Positions 32,600-41,912 of a stretch of 57,685 bases of DNA are shown one piece after another. Where the stretch lies: positions 14,646 through 72,330 of the forward strand of contig FR879720.1 of the NCBI GenBank assembly GCA_000435055.1, in the 5' to 3' direction. The translations under genes were made by a program, and so were the position numbers. Each line of letters starts with the position of its first letter. Position 1 is the first letter of the stretch. This DNA is from Clostridium sp. CAG:138 (lineage in GTDB: Bacteria > Bacillota > Clostridia > Christensenellales > CAG-138). The notes beneath the pieces were generated by a model, which did not search any database, was not told the DNA's origin, and saw only the letters and a list, made by a program, of their open reading frames with translations.

Positions 32600-32750
32600 T
32601 ATTAATCAAAACCTTTCCAAGGATTCGGCAATAACCGCTTAACGGAGCGACAACGGATAAAAAAACGTATGAAATGTGAAACAACTGCAAACCGTTGCTC
32701 ACTTCAGAACTTTTGGGTTATCCGCTGACGAATGTATTTCAACTAAACCA

Positions 32751-32779
32751 TTGTCGAAACTCCGCAATTGAATTATAAT
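32751..32779 (+). promoter_or_regulatory. Sigma-A promoter for the CmpB-family gene
   Basis: TTGTCG (32751-32756), 17 bp, TATAAT (32774-32779), giving a leader of about 95 nt. Confidence 0.7.
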
Positions 32780-32878
32780 GTAACCGACGGCAAAAGGTCA
32801 AGCCCTGTGCCTGAATTTGCCGCAAAACAGCCGAAGGCTCTGTGCTGCGGCGCAGTTAAAACGGATACGGAGAGAAAT

Positions 32879-33670
32879 ATGCTTCTTGAAAATGTCGAAA
32901 AATACATAATTTGGCTCTTCTTTTACAGTGTGGTAGGTTGGATTTACGAAAGCACGCTGTGCTCTGTTCGTGCGCATAAGTTCATTAACCGCGGCTTCCT
33001 TAACGGTCCGTACTGCCCGATTTACGGCTGGGGGGCAGTGCTCGACATTCTGATACTCGGAAAAGTTCAAAACCCTGTGCTGCTTTTTTTCCTCGGTGCA
33101 ATTGTAACATGTTCTCTGGAATATTTCACCTCATACATCATGGAAAAGCTTTTTCATGCGCGTTGGTGGGATTATTCAAAACGCAAATTCAACATTAACG
33201 GACGCGTCTGCCTGCTCGGTGCGGTTGTGTTCGGAGCATTTTCGGTTATTCTGATAAAGCTTGTTCATCCGCTTGTGTCCGATGTTACGAACAGCCTTCC
33301 CCGTGCTGCACTGCATTGGCTTGCGGCGGTGATGTTTGCAATAATTGCGGCGGATGAATGCGTCACGATCGGCGGCATTGCGGGATTTAATAAAAAACTT
33401 AAGGAGCTCGCCGCAGCGATAGAGAACGCAAAGGCGGATATAGGACTGAAGCTGCACGATAAGGGAGGGCTCGGAAGCGAAGTGTACAACGCTGTTCATA
33501 ATGCAGCGGCTGTGTTTGTTCAAAAACTGAATGCGCAGCAGCGGCGTATACTTGCGGCATTCCCGAAACTTCGAACCATGGAACATAACGATATTCTGAA
33601 TGATGTTCGCAAGCTGATTGCCGATGTTGAAAATCGGCGCAGGAAAAACAAAAATAAGCATAATGACTGA
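32879..33670 (+). CDS. CmpB-family membrane protein (putative ABC-type permease)
   Basis: A 263-residue protein of the family labelled ABC_trans_CmpB: about five membrane spans (IIWLFFYSVVGWIYES, LLFFLGAIVTCSLEYFTSYIMEKLF and so on) with the conserved GFLNGPYCPIYGWGA and WWDYSKRKFNINGRVCL. A charged, helical cytoplasmic tail of about 90 residues follows. Despite the name, a transport function is not established, and no ATPase gene is adjacent. ATG 32879 behind ACGGAGAG is chosen over the upstream frame extension. Confidence 0.85.
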   Translation: MLLENVEKYIIWLFFYSVVGWIYESTLCSVRAHKFINRGFLNGPYCPIYGWGAVLDILILGKVQNPVLLFFLGAIVTCSLEYFTSYIMEKLFHARWWDYSKRKFNINGRVCLLGAVVFGAFSVILIKLVHPLVSDVTNSLPRAALHWLAAVMFAIIAADECVTIGGIAGFNKKLKELAAAIENAKADIGLKLHDKGGLGSEVYNAVHNAAAVFVQKLNAQQRRILAAFPKLRTMEHNDILNDVRKLIADVENRRRKNKNKHND

Positions 33671-33764
33671 CAAGTGAGCTTGCCGCAGCCTGCGGAGAGA
33701 ATGCAGTTCTGCCGGGCGATTCGGGCGGCAGAATAAGAATAAACAAAGGAAAGGACACAAAAAA

Positions 33765-34877
33765 ATGAAAGTTCTGATAATGAGCTGCGATACCGGGGAA
33801 GGACACAACAGTGCGGCGCGTGCGCTCGTGGGTGCATTCAACAGACGAAATATCGATTGTACTTTGATTGATCCGCTGATATTCCGCGGGCGCAAAGCAA
33901 GTGAAATTGTCTCTGCTTCCTACACTGCAATGCTGAGAAAAGCACCGGCGTTGTTCGGGATTATTTATAAAGCAGGCGATATTTACAGTTCAACGAGAAT
34001 AGTGTCCCCTGTTTATTATGCAAACTCAAAGTATGCTCCCGGCCTGCGTGAGTATATCGAAGATAAAGGATTTGATGCCGTTGTTTCAACGCATCTTTTT
34101 CCGATGGAAGCGTTGACGGCAATCCGAAAAAAGGGAGGGTTCAACATTCCGTGCTACGGTGTGCTGACGGATTACACCTGCATTCCGTTTTTCGGCGAAA
34201 CAAAACTGGACGGGTATTTTATTCCGCATGAGGAGCTGCGCGATGAAATTGCAAAATGCGGAATACCGAAAGAGAAGCTGTTCGCAACAGGCATTCCCGT
34301 AAGCAAAAAATTTGCTGTACACGAATCAAAAGCGGCGGCAAGAGCGGCACTCGGGCTTCCGGCGGACAAACCCGTTATGCTCATAATGAGCGGGGGCGTC
34401 GGCTGCGGAAATATCCTTGAGCTTTGCGACACGCTTGAGCGGTGCAGCAGCGGGGATTACCTTGCGTGCGTTCTGACGGGGCATAACGCTTCACTGAAGC
34501 AGAGCATTGATGAACGATTTGCTTCGGCAGGGCGGATAAAAACCGTGAGTTTCACAAAACAGGTGAATCTCTACATGAATGCGGCGGATGTAATGCTGTC
34601 CAAGCCCGGAGGATTGACAAGCACGGAAGCCGCTGTTGCAAACGTCCCGCTCGTGCAAATGCTGACATATGCGGCATGCGAAGCAAAAAACATTGCTTTT
34701 TTCACCTCTCACGGGCTTTCGATACGTGCTGCGAATGAGCGTGAAGCGGTTTCGGCAATGTGGAGCTTAACGGACGACAAACAAAAAGCGGAAAAGATGC
34801 GTTCAATGCAGCGCGCCTGCATAAACCCGAATGCGGCGGACGATATTGCGGCAAAGGTGGCTGAAGGATGGATATAA
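33765..34877 (+). CDS. GT28-family glycosyltransferase, diacylglycerol glucosyltransferase (UgtP)-like
   Basis: A 370-residue GT-B enzyme of the MGDG-synthase/UgtP type, which adds a sugar to diacylglycerol to make membrane glycolipids and lipoteichoic-acid anchors. The N-terminal domain starts MKVLIMSCDTGEGHNSAARAL, the typical GxGH motif, and includes VVSTHLFPMEAL. The C-terminal donor-binding domain has IMSGGVGCGNI and LSKPGGLTSTEA. The start is behind AAAGGACAC. Its 3' end overlaps the PlsY-like gene by 10 bp, so the two are probably made together for lipid synthesis. The exact sugar and acceptor are inferred. Confidence 0.85.
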   Translation: MKVLIMSCDTGEGHNSAARALVGAFNRRNIDCTLIDPLIFRGRKASEIVSASYTAMLRKAPALFGIIYKAGDIYSSTRIVSPVYYANSKYAPGLREYIEDKGFDAVVSTHLFPMEALTAIRKKGGFNIPCYGVLTDYTCIPFFGETKLDGYFIPHEELRDEIAKCGIPKEKLFATGIPVSKKFAVHESKAAARAALGLPADKPVMLIMSGGVGCGNILELCDTLERCSSGDYLACVLTGHNASLKQSIDERFASAGRIKTVSFTKQVNLYMNAADVMLSKPGGLTSTEAAVANVPLVQMLTYAACEAKNIAFFTSHGLSIRAANEREAVSAMWSLTDDKQKAEKMRSMQRACINPNAADDIAAKVAEGWI

Positions 34878-35524
34878 GTTCTTTTGCACGGTGTGCGGCA
34901 TATGCGGCGTTCGGCTTTGCCTGCGGCGGAGTTATGTTTTGCAGATTCATGCCGCTGCTGCTCGCAAAAAAAGATGTAACAAAGCTCAGCTCGGACGGGA
35001 ATCCCGGTTCTGCAAACGTATTTATAAATTGCGGGATACCGCTCGGGCTGCTGTGCCTGTTTCTTGATATGTTCAAGGGTTTCCTGCCCGTGCTTCTTGC
35101 GGAAGAAAACTATGATGTTCGTCGATTGTCCTTTGCGATTCTGATTGCGGCCCCGGTGCTCGGTCATGCGGTTGCTCCGTTCGACCGTTCAAAGGGCGGC
35201 AAATGCATTGCAACAGCTTTCGGCGTCCTGCTTGCGCTGATTCCGCAAACAAAAATCGTGTTCCTGCTTGCCGGGTTGTATATACTGTTTTCAACTGCAA
35301 TCAGGATTTCTCCGAATCGTGTGCGCAGCACAGTAACGTTTGCACTGTTCGGAACTTTTGCCGCCGTGATACTGCTTTTAAAACGGCGTGCGCCGCTTGC
35401 AATGGGATGCCTGCTGGTTTCTTCAATTGTAATTGTGAAACATTCAAAACTCTTTTGCTCGGACGAATGTGCCGAAGAGGGCAGCGCCGTAAGTGAGGAC
35501 GACGGAAACAAGGCAAAAATATAA
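34868..35524 (+). CDS. Divergent PlsY-type glycerol-3-phosphate acyltransferase
   Basis: A 218-residue membrane protein of the PlsY family, which acylates glycerol-3-phosphate with acyl-phosphate at the first step of phospholipid synthesis. Motif 1 is SSDGNPGSANVF (42-52), motif 2 LDMFKGFLPVLLA, motif 3 GHAVAPFDRSKGGKCIATAFG. The last reads GGKC where PlsY normally has GGKG, and the middle of motif 3 is less conserved. Several spans are present, and the C-terminus is acidic. It may be a specialised paralogue partnered with the overlapping glycosyltransferase; the main plsY could be elsewhere. Confidence 0.75.
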   Translation: MDISSFARCAAYAAFGFACGGVMFCRFMPLLLAKKDVTKLSSDGNPGSANVFINCGIPLGLLCLFLDMFKGFLPVLLAEENYDVRRLSFAILIAAPVLGHAVAPFDRSKGGKCIATAFGVLLALIPQTKIVFLLAGLYILFSTAIRISPNRVRSTVTFALFGTFAAVILLLKRRAPLAMGCLLVSSIVIVKHSKLFCSDECAEEGSAVSEDDGNKAKI

Positions 35525-35687
35525 AACGAGAAAAAGTGAGATGCGAAATGCGGCTTTACAACTGAGACGTGTCGGCAAATCCGAAGGAACGGTGAACGGC
35601 TTGAAGATGCATAAATATGTCATAAAATATCGTCAGGTTGTAGCGAGTCGGTGCGTGAACAGCCAAGGGGAGAAGAGCAGCACTTCT

Positions 35688-38600
35688 TTACCCGACTGCC
35701 AGTTTATTCGTTTTCTTCAGGAATTTCGCCGGAATCGGACGATCGAGCTTCCATGTGATATTCATTGGCCTGCTGCCCTCGTGTTTCACATAGCTTGCCG
35801 TGCCGAGATAGGTATATGCTTCAGCACCGCCGGTCATGCGGTCCGACTTGAACTCGCGGACGAACAGCAAAACCTTGCTGCCGCGTTCGCGATGGTGTAT
35901 ATAACGCTGCCCGGTGGGCGAATTTTCCGCTGTGGTACTCTGGCTCTGCCAATGAAACAGACTTTCACTGATGGAATAGTCGTTATACATGGTGGTGGGT
36001 GAATAGTCCTTGTCCGCTTTGTTCAGCGTCACGAAAAACACATCCAATTGCTTATCCGGCAGCCACTTGACACCTTCCCGCACGGTTGCGGGCTTCATAA
36101 AGTCCATGGCCGCAAGCAGCTGGTCGCGGGTATAGGTACAATGCAAATCCAGAGGACAATCAAATCCCAAATCCACCGACTCGTCAATGAAGTCAATCTG
36201 TTCAAATCGATAGCGCAGCAGCTCAGTGAGCTCGTTTAGCAGAACGGTGCTGTCCGACAGTGCATGGAGATTGTCCAACACTTCTTCACTGTTCCAATTC
36301 TCCGCAGTCTTGCCCCAAACAGTAATATAGAACATCTGCATCATCCGCTTTTCAACGTCTGAAACGGCAGCAAAATCCACATCGTCCAAACGCGGAAGAA
36401 TATCTAAGAGGAACGAAATCCAGCGGCGAGAATCGACCACAGCAAGCTTTGCAAACGCTTTGGTCAGAATACTCTCCAACGGCTCCGAAAAGTCTTCGAG
36501 GGCATCCGCTCGGGCGCAAATACGGGAGAAGGAAGAAAACTTATAAATTGCTCTCGGATCAAGATGGTAGTAGTCCAGAAAGTTTGCAAGCGTCAGCTCC
36601 AGACCACTGTCTTCGTCAAAAGATGCTGCACGGGATACCAATCCGGCTGTGTTTCCATAGGATGCACGGATGTTATCCAGTATGTACTTTGCTGCTTTCT
36701 TTTCCAGCTGAATATAGCAGCCTTTCGGGACCGACACGAAGCCGTCTTTGATTTCGCGGCTCACGCTGCGCGTTGCGTTTGACAGCAGCGCCGCGAATTT
36801 ATCCTCGAAATTGTACCTTCGGTTCGCTTGGCCGATGAAGTCCAGCACGGTCAGGCACTCCTTGTCTTCCGACAAACGCAAACCGCGTCCCAACTGCTGC
36901 AAAAAGACAGTCAGCGATTCGGTGGGACGCAGGAACAGAACGGTATTGACTTCAGGAATATCTACACCTTCGTTATAGATATCCACAACAAAAATGAAGC
37001 GTATTTCGCCGGAGACTAAAAGCTGCTTCGCTGTTTTTCTTTCTTCATCCGGAGATTGTCCCGTCAGGAATATGGATGGGATATTGTGCTCATTAAAATA
37101 GCGGCACATGAATCTTGCGTGATCTACAGTTACGCAGAATCCAAGGCCTTTCACCTCATCAATGTCCGTGACATATTTCAGCAGTGATGTCACCACATGG
37201 TCGGCGCGGCGATTGGCAACGGCACCGCTGAATGTGTAAACCTTTTCCAATTCGCTTTTTTGATAGCCACCGGCAGACCATTTCAGCGTATCAAGAGCCA
37301 CAGTGTCGGTAACGCCGAAATATTGGAACGGACAGAGCAGCTTTCGGTCAATGGCTTCGGGCAGGCGAATTTCAGCCGCAATGCGGTTATTGAAGTACGG
37401 AAGAATGCTTTTGCCGTCCATACGTTCCGGAGTTGCCGTCAAGCCCAGCAGGATGCAAGGCCGGTAATAAGCTAACAGCCTCCGATAGGTCGGAGCTGCC
37501 GCATGATGAAATTCGTCCACGATGATGTAATCGTAGAACTCAGCCGGTGTTTTTTCCGTGAAGCTCTGCGAATTGAACGTCTGAATTGAGATAAACAGAT
37601 TATCGATGCTTTCAGGTTTACAGCTGCCCACGAACATCTCTCCAAAGTTCGCATCCTTGAGTACGGCTCGGAATGTGTACAGACTCTGTTTAAGAATTTC
37701 TTCGCGGTGTGCGACAAAAAGCAGGCGGCAGGCCCGGCCGGGATTATGTCTGCGGAAGCGTTTGTAGTCTAAAGCAGAGATGACTGTTTTGCCGGTGCCG
37801 GTGGCAGCTACTATCAGATTGCGCATATAGCCTCGAACGGCACGTTCCGCCTCCAGCTTATCCAGAATCTCTTGCTGATAGGCGTACGGATTAATATCCA
37901 TGGTATAAACTTCGGCATTGTTGGTGTCAAAGTATTTTTCTGCTTTCAGCGCACGCGCCAGGCGTTCTTTCTGCTCTTCTTCATAGTATTCAAATTCACG
38001 GTCATTCCAGTAATACTCAAATGTGGCAGCGATCTTATCGATGGTTTCGGGCAGGTCGCGCCGCGTTACTTTCGTGTTCCATTCAAGGCCGCTTGTCAAT
38101 GCTGCATTAGACAGATTGGATGAACCCACATACGCAGTCGTGAACCCCGTGTTGCGGTAAAAGATATAGGCCTTGGCATGGAGCCGCGTTGTTTTTGTGT
38201 TGTAGCTGACTTTTATTTGCGCATTGTGCAGCCGGCGAAGCTCTTCGATGGCTTTAACATCCGTCGCACCCATATAAGACGTGGTAATAACACGGAGCTC
38301 GCCGCCGTTTTGCGTAAATTCCCGCAGTTCGTCCATGATGAGCCGCAGGCCGCTCCACTTGATAAAGGATACCAACATGTCAATTCGGTCGGCCGAGATA
38401 ATTTCTTTTTTGAGCTCCGTGAACATCTGAGGTTCATGCACCGCACCGGTAAAGAGCGAGCTTTGTGCAATGGATGTTTCCGGGCGCTCTATGTCCGCCG
38501 CAGTTTTTCCCACGGCAAGCCGCGGATCGGCTTTTCGCAAAAGTGCAAAAAGCTGCTCGGCACGTTCGTCAACACCGAGTGCGGCAAAGTCGGGTTCCTT

Positions 38601-38843
38601 CGTTGTACTTTGAATTAGGTTAACGATTCTGTTGCTCAATTCTATCTGAGCCGAGATGTCGCCACCGTTGTCAAGAACGTTATCCAGTCCTTTCTGAATC
38701 ACGTCCGCCAAATATTGCGCCAACACCTTGGAGGCTTCTGCCTTGTCAATCGGGGCAACAGCCTTGCGAGCCTCCGGAATTTCCGCAAGCTCGCGGGTCA
38801 ATGCGTTATTGATGACTTGTTCGTACAGGCCGGGGTGCAGCAT
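35688..38843 (-). CDS. HKD-family nuclease / SF2 helicase / DUF3427 fusion protein
   Basis: A 1051-residue multidomain protein. A PLD-like nuclease domain (about 130-280) has LHAKAYIF (HxK at 222-224) and GSSNLSNAAL. The SF2 helicase (about 315-680) has Walker A AATGTGKT (346-353), DEFHHA, LGLTATPERMDG and QLGRGLRLSEDK. The C-terminal 370 residues match the DUF3427 pattern. This architecture is widespread but patchily distributed and occurs in DNA-restriction settings, so a stand-alone defence role is plausible but unproven here. It is flanked by lipid and membrane genes, with no methylase or partner gene. Start ATG follows GAGG. Confidence 0.9.
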   Translation of the reverse strand: MLHPGLYEQVINNALTRELAEIPEARKAVAPIDKAEASKVLAQYLADVIQKGLDNVLDNGGDISAQIELSNRIVNLIQSTTKEPDFAALGVDERAEQLFALLRKADPRLAVGKTAADIERPETSIAQSSLFTGAVHEPQMFTELKKEIISADRIDMLVSFIKWSGLRLIMDELREFTQNGGELRVITTSYMGATDVKAIEELRRLHNAQIKVSYNTKTTRLHAKAYIFYRNTGFTTAYVGSSNLSNAALTSGLEWNTKVTRRDLPETIDKIAATFEYYWNDREFEYYEEEQKERLARALKAEKYFDTNNAEVYTMDINPYAYQQEILDKLEAERAVRGYMRNLIVAATGTGKTVISALDYKRFRRHNPGRACRLLFVAHREEILKQSLYTFRAVLKDANFGEMFVGSCKPESIDNLFISIQTFNSQSFTEKTPAEFYDYIIVDEFHHAAAPTYRRLLAYYRPCILLGLTATPERMDGKSILPYFNNRIAAEIRLPEAIDRKLLCPFQYFGVTDTVALDTLKWSAGGYQKSELEKVYTFSGAVANRRADHVVTSLLKYVTDIDEVKGLGFCVTVDHARFMCRYFNEHNIPSIFLTGQSPDEERKTAKQLLVSGEIRFIFVVDIYNEGVDIPEVNTVLFLRPTESLTVFLQQLGRGLRLSEDKECLTVLDFIGQANRRYNFEDKFAALLSNATRSVSREIKDGFVSVPKGCYIQLEKKAAKYILDNIRASYGNTAGLVSRAASFDEDSGLELTLANFLDYYHLDPRAIYKFSSFSRICARADALEDFSEPLESILTKAFAKLAVVDSRRWISFLLDILPRLDDVDFAAVSDVEKRMMQMFYITVWGKTAENWNSEEVLDNLHALSDSTVLLNELTELLRYRFEQIDFIDESVDLGFDCPLDLHCTYTRDQLLAAMDFMKPATVREGVKWLPDKQLDVFFVTLNKADKDYSPTTMYNDYSISESLFHWQSQSTTAENSPTGQRYIHHRERGSKVLLFVREFKSDRMTGGAEAYTYLGTASYVKHEGSRPMNITWKLDRPIPAKFLKKTNKLAVG

Positions 38844-38903
38844 GGCAAAACCTCGCTTCTTTCAAAAATCAAAAACTCGATTTTGAACTTACAACATATC
38901 CTA

Positions 38904-40334
38904 TCAATCACAATCCGAATCGTTTCGGTCGGTTTCCTGTTCGCCCCAGGGATTTGCGGCGGCATCCTCGGTCGGCTCATCGGAATCGACGGTATCGGCG
39001 AACGAATCAACTTCAGCGGAGAGCGGAGCGGACTCTTCTTCGCTGATGCATTCTTCGTCAGTCAAATTGGCGGTTTTTAGGTGCTTCTTTGCAAAAAACG
39101 GAAACACGGGACGGCCCATAATCAGGTTTGCAAAAGGCTTTTCAATTAAATAAGTTGCAAGTATTGCTGCCGCAAATGCGAACACTGTTATTACAACAGC
39201 ATATCTGTTCATCCAGTAGGTGATATTCAGCATGTTCGGAGGAATTTCTCCCGACCATTTCGGAATGCGCCAAGTGTTTTTGCACTGAACGGCAAGCCAT
39301 TGATGCCAAATATACAAATTATAGGATATTCCTGAAAGAAAACGCATGAACTTGTTTGAGAACAGCCAGCGATACCATTTGCTTGACAGTGCAGTGGTGA
39401 TAATAAATGTCATGAACACAAAGGCAAGCTTTGAACGTTCCGTGACCTGCCAAACCTGCCGTTCCTGCGTGGCGACGCAATCATTAATCAAGTAAACGAT
39501 AAGCAAAATGCTGAAAACAGAGAAAAGGGTGTTTACCGCATTAAAAATTCTGCTGCGTCTGCAATTTTTTGCAATCAAAACAAAAGCCGACGCTCCGAGC
39601 ATTCCGATTGAATAAACTCCGAGAAACGCAGGGAACTGGTTTATGCGCATTGCAAGATATACATTGCCCTTAAGAACAAAGTTTTCGGTATAGACATAAT
39701 TAATTATGTTAAAAACGGCAAAAATGAAGAAGATTCCGTATGCGGGGGTGAAACTCTGCCGGTTTTTGTTCCGCGGTCCTTTGATGAATTCGGCAACGAA
39801 CGGAAAAAGAACATAAAACCAAACCTCGATTGCAACCGTCCACAGCACAACATCCAGCGGAGTTGCAATATATGTGTTGACCCAAAGCGTTTGGGTAAAG
39901 GTCAGGTGGGCAAAAAGATCCTTTAAGGCGTCCGCCGTTGTTGCATATGCCCCGGTCGGAAGTGCGGAGGCAAAGAAAAGCAGCAGCACGGCAAAATAAT
40001 AGCTCGGCACGATTCGCGCAATGCGTCTGCGCACGTAGTTTTTCCAACTTGACATCTCTTCGCCGAGAATAATGCTGCGCATCAGCGGCAAAAACAGCAG
40101 GAAACCGCTGATAAGAACCATCATATCCACAAAAAGATATCCGACTGTTGCGAAATTTGAAAAATCTATTTTGGTTATTCCGACGAAGGCAAGCCACGGC
40201 GTTTTAATTACGGGAAAAATCCATGTTTGCTGCCAAAAATGGAAAATCAAAACAATTATAACACTGACAGCCCGAATTCCGTCAAGAACATCAATGTGCC
40301 TGCAGTCTATTCTGCTTTTTTCTGCTGTAACCAT
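38904..40334 (-). CDS. Acyltransferase 3 (OafA/YrhL-like) membrane protein
   Basis: A 476-residue membrane enzyme with about ten spans. The N-terminal block DVLDGIRAVSVIIVLIFHFWQQ carries the family arginine and histidine. SGFLLFLPLMR, RRIARIVPSYYFAVLL and SYNLYIWHQW follow. Such proteins acetylate or otherwise acylate cell-surface polysaccharide, lipid or peptidoglycan. The C-terminal 60 residues are acidic and probably disordered in the cytoplasm (EECISEEESAPLSAEVDSF). The start is behind TAGGAG. No extracellular SGNH domain is fused. Substrate unknown. Confidence 0.88.
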   Translation of the reverse strand: MVTAEKSRIDCRHIDVLDGIRAVSVIIVLIFHFWQQTWIFPVIKTPWLAFVGITKIDFSNFATVGYLFVDMMVLISGFLLFLPLMRSIILGEEMSSWKNYVRRRIARIVPSYYFAVLLLFFASALPTGAYATTADALKDLFAHLTFTQTLWVNTYIATPLDVVLWTVAIEVWFYVLFPFVAEFIKGPRNKNRQSFTPAYGIFFIFAVFNIINYVYTENFVLKGNVYLAMRINQFPAFLGVYSIGMLGASAFVLIAKNCRRSRIFNAVNTLFSVFSILLIVYLINDCVATQERQVWQVTERSKLAFVFMTFIITTALSSKWYRWLFSNKFMRFLSGISYNLYIWHQWLAVQCKNTWRIPKWSGEIPPNMLNITYWMNRYAVVITVFAFAAAILATYLIEKPFANLIMGRPVFPFFAKKHLKTANLTDEECISEEESAPLSAEVDSFADTVDSDEPTEDAAANPWGEQETDRNDSDCD

Positions 40335-40465
40335 AATTCTCCTAACAGTTCTTTTCTGCGCAGAGCTGTGCCGAAAGACATTTTCTGCGTGTTTTATTAT
40401 ATCAAACGCCGTATTTAACAGTCAAGTACTCTGCTGCGGAAACAACATGCGCTCCGAAAAGTGGA

Positions 40466-40963
40466 TTAAAGCTGCGGCGGCAAAGACCGAAGCCATGCAT
40501 CTGCCTGTTCGCGGCGGTTGAAGATGCGGCATTCGACATCCCCGTGTGCGGCAATAAGCTCAAGCACCTTGGGACGGGTTTGAACTCTGTACCCTTTCAC
40601 AAGCTCAACAAGCTCCGCGCTGAGTTCGTTTTCGACCCACGGCATATCCGCGCGAACCTTTCCGACCCGTGAACGAATGCCCTCCATGCACTGTTTCTCA
40701 CTGTAATCAAGAAAAATCACGGTATCGCATTTTTCAAAACGTACAGCATAAGTTCGATTGTAGTCCCCGTCAATTATCCATGAGTCACCCTGCATTATAC
40801 GGTTCAGCTCCGAATCGAACTCTTCGCGTGAGATGTGAGTTCTGTCCGCTTCCCACCATATATTATCAAGGTGAAACAGCGGTATCTTTGTTTTGCGGTG
40901 CAGCTTTTCGGCAAATGTGCTTTTTCCGCTGCCCATGCATCCGATGACAATAATCTTTTTCAT
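40466..40963 (-). CDS. P-loop kinase of the FlaR/topology-modulation family
   Basis: A 165-residue P-loop protein: Walker A GCMGSGKST near the N-terminus, HLDNIWWEADRTHI, WIIDGDYNRTYAVRF, and IFLDYSEKQCMEGIRSR. This is the pattern of the adenylate-kinase-like group annotated as DNA topology modulation protein FlaR, whose real substrate is uncertain. The start ATG follows AGAGG and a likely promoter lies at 40993-41021. It is followed after 131 bp by the acyltransferase on the same strand; the two may or may not share a transcript. Confidence 0.82.
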   Translation of the reverse strand: MKKIIVIGCMGSGKSTFAEKLHRKTKIPLFHLDNIWWEADRTHISREEFDSELNRIMQGDSWIIDGDYNRTYAVRFEKCDTVIFLDYSEKQCMEGIRSRVGKVRADMPWVENELSAELVELVKGYRVQTRPKVLELIAAHGDVECRIFNRREQADAWLRSLPPQL

Positions 40964-40992
40964 TTTGAACCTCTTACTGTTTATTCACCCTA

Positions 40993-41021
40993 CTTTAACA
41001 TGCCGTGAACGTTGTTGTCAA
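40993..41021 (-). promoter_or_regulatory. Probable promoter for the FlaR-like kinase
   Basis: On the minus strand TTGACA (41021-41016), 17 bp, TTAAAG (40998-40993). The -10 is weak. Apart from this and the def promoter, the intergenic stretch 40964-41360 shows nothing I can name. Confidence 0.45.
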
Positions 41022-41247
41022 TTTTTTTCTGTTTACCCTTTGACCCTGACGCCGCGTTATGCGGTAAAGCAAGCAATGAACTCATGAATATAAGACAGAA
41101 TGTTGAAAAGCAGTATACACCGTTTAACATATTTTTCGAATACATATCATTCGGATGTTTCGATTATTTTAAGTGAGTCGGATTGAACCGTGAGAGGGAT
41201 ACAACTGTCATAGGAACGAAAAAAGCCTTTTAATAAGCCGCGATTCA

Positions 41248-41256
41248 TGTTATAAT
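41248..41256 (+). promoter_or_regulatory. Extended -10 promoter of the def cluster
   Basis: TG-T-TATAAT with only a weak upstream TTTTAA at 17-bp spacing. It lies about 105 bp before def and is the only good promoter seen for def-fmt-rsmB-rlmN. Confidence 0.6.
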
Positions 41257-41360
41257 ACCCAATGATAACATGAGTGCAGTATGTCCGTTTCAACTATGCG
41301 GAAAAAGACTTATCGCTGAAACGGTGCAGTGCGCGGCTTGAAAGGACGGTTCGGATTTCA

Positions 41361-41843
41361 ATGGCTATAAGAAAGATTTTTACCGATGATGCGGAGTGTT
41401 TATACAAAGTTTGCAGGCCTGTGGAGCATTTCAACAAACGACTCTATGACTTGCTGGATGACATGGCGGAGACTATGTATAATGCGGAGGGAGTCGGGCT
41501 TGCAGCGCCGCAGGTCGGCATTCTGCGCCGCGTTGTTGTAATGGATTGCGGTGACGGATTAATTGAAGCCATCAATCCCGTTATCATCAGCGCTTCGGGA
41601 GAGCAGGGTGATTTGGAAGGTTGTCTGTCGTTCCCCGGGAAATCGGGTTATGTAGTCCGCCCGAACCATGTTGTGATGCGCGCCTATGATCGTGACGGCA
41701 GCCTTATTGAATACGAGGCGGAGGGTTTGCTTGCGCGCTGCATAATGCATGAATGCGATCATCTGGACGGGCATGTCTACCTTGAAAAAGTGACGGAACC
41801 GCCTGAAGGGTTTGACGCGGGACAGGCGGAGGAGCAGGAATAA
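41361..41843 (+). CDS. def: Peptide deformylase
   Basis: A metalloenzyme that removes the formyl group from nascent proteins, 160 residues. All three motifs are present: GVGLAAPQVG (44-53), EGCLS (86-90, metal ligand Cys88) and HECDH (His130, Glu131, His134). ATG 41361 fits the family's N-terminus (MAIRKIF); the frame is open 29 codons upstream. The ribosome-binding site is weak, with GAAAGGAC about 13 bases away. It heads a run of translation-related genes and is followed by fmt, the enzyme that adds the formyl group to the initiator tRNA. Confidence 0.95.
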   Translation: MAIRKIFTDDAECLYKVCRPVEHFNKRLYDLLDDMAETMYNAEGVGLAAPQVGILRRVVVMDCGDGLIEAINPVIISASGEQGDLEGCLSFPGKSGYVVRPNHVVMRAYDRDGSLIEYEAEGLLARCIMHECDHLDGHVYLEKVTEPPEGFDAGQAEEQE

Positions 41844-41912
41844 AACAGCGTCCGCGAAAGAGCGGGGCTGATTCCTATCTCGGATTTTATAAAGATAAGG
41901 AACAATAACAAT

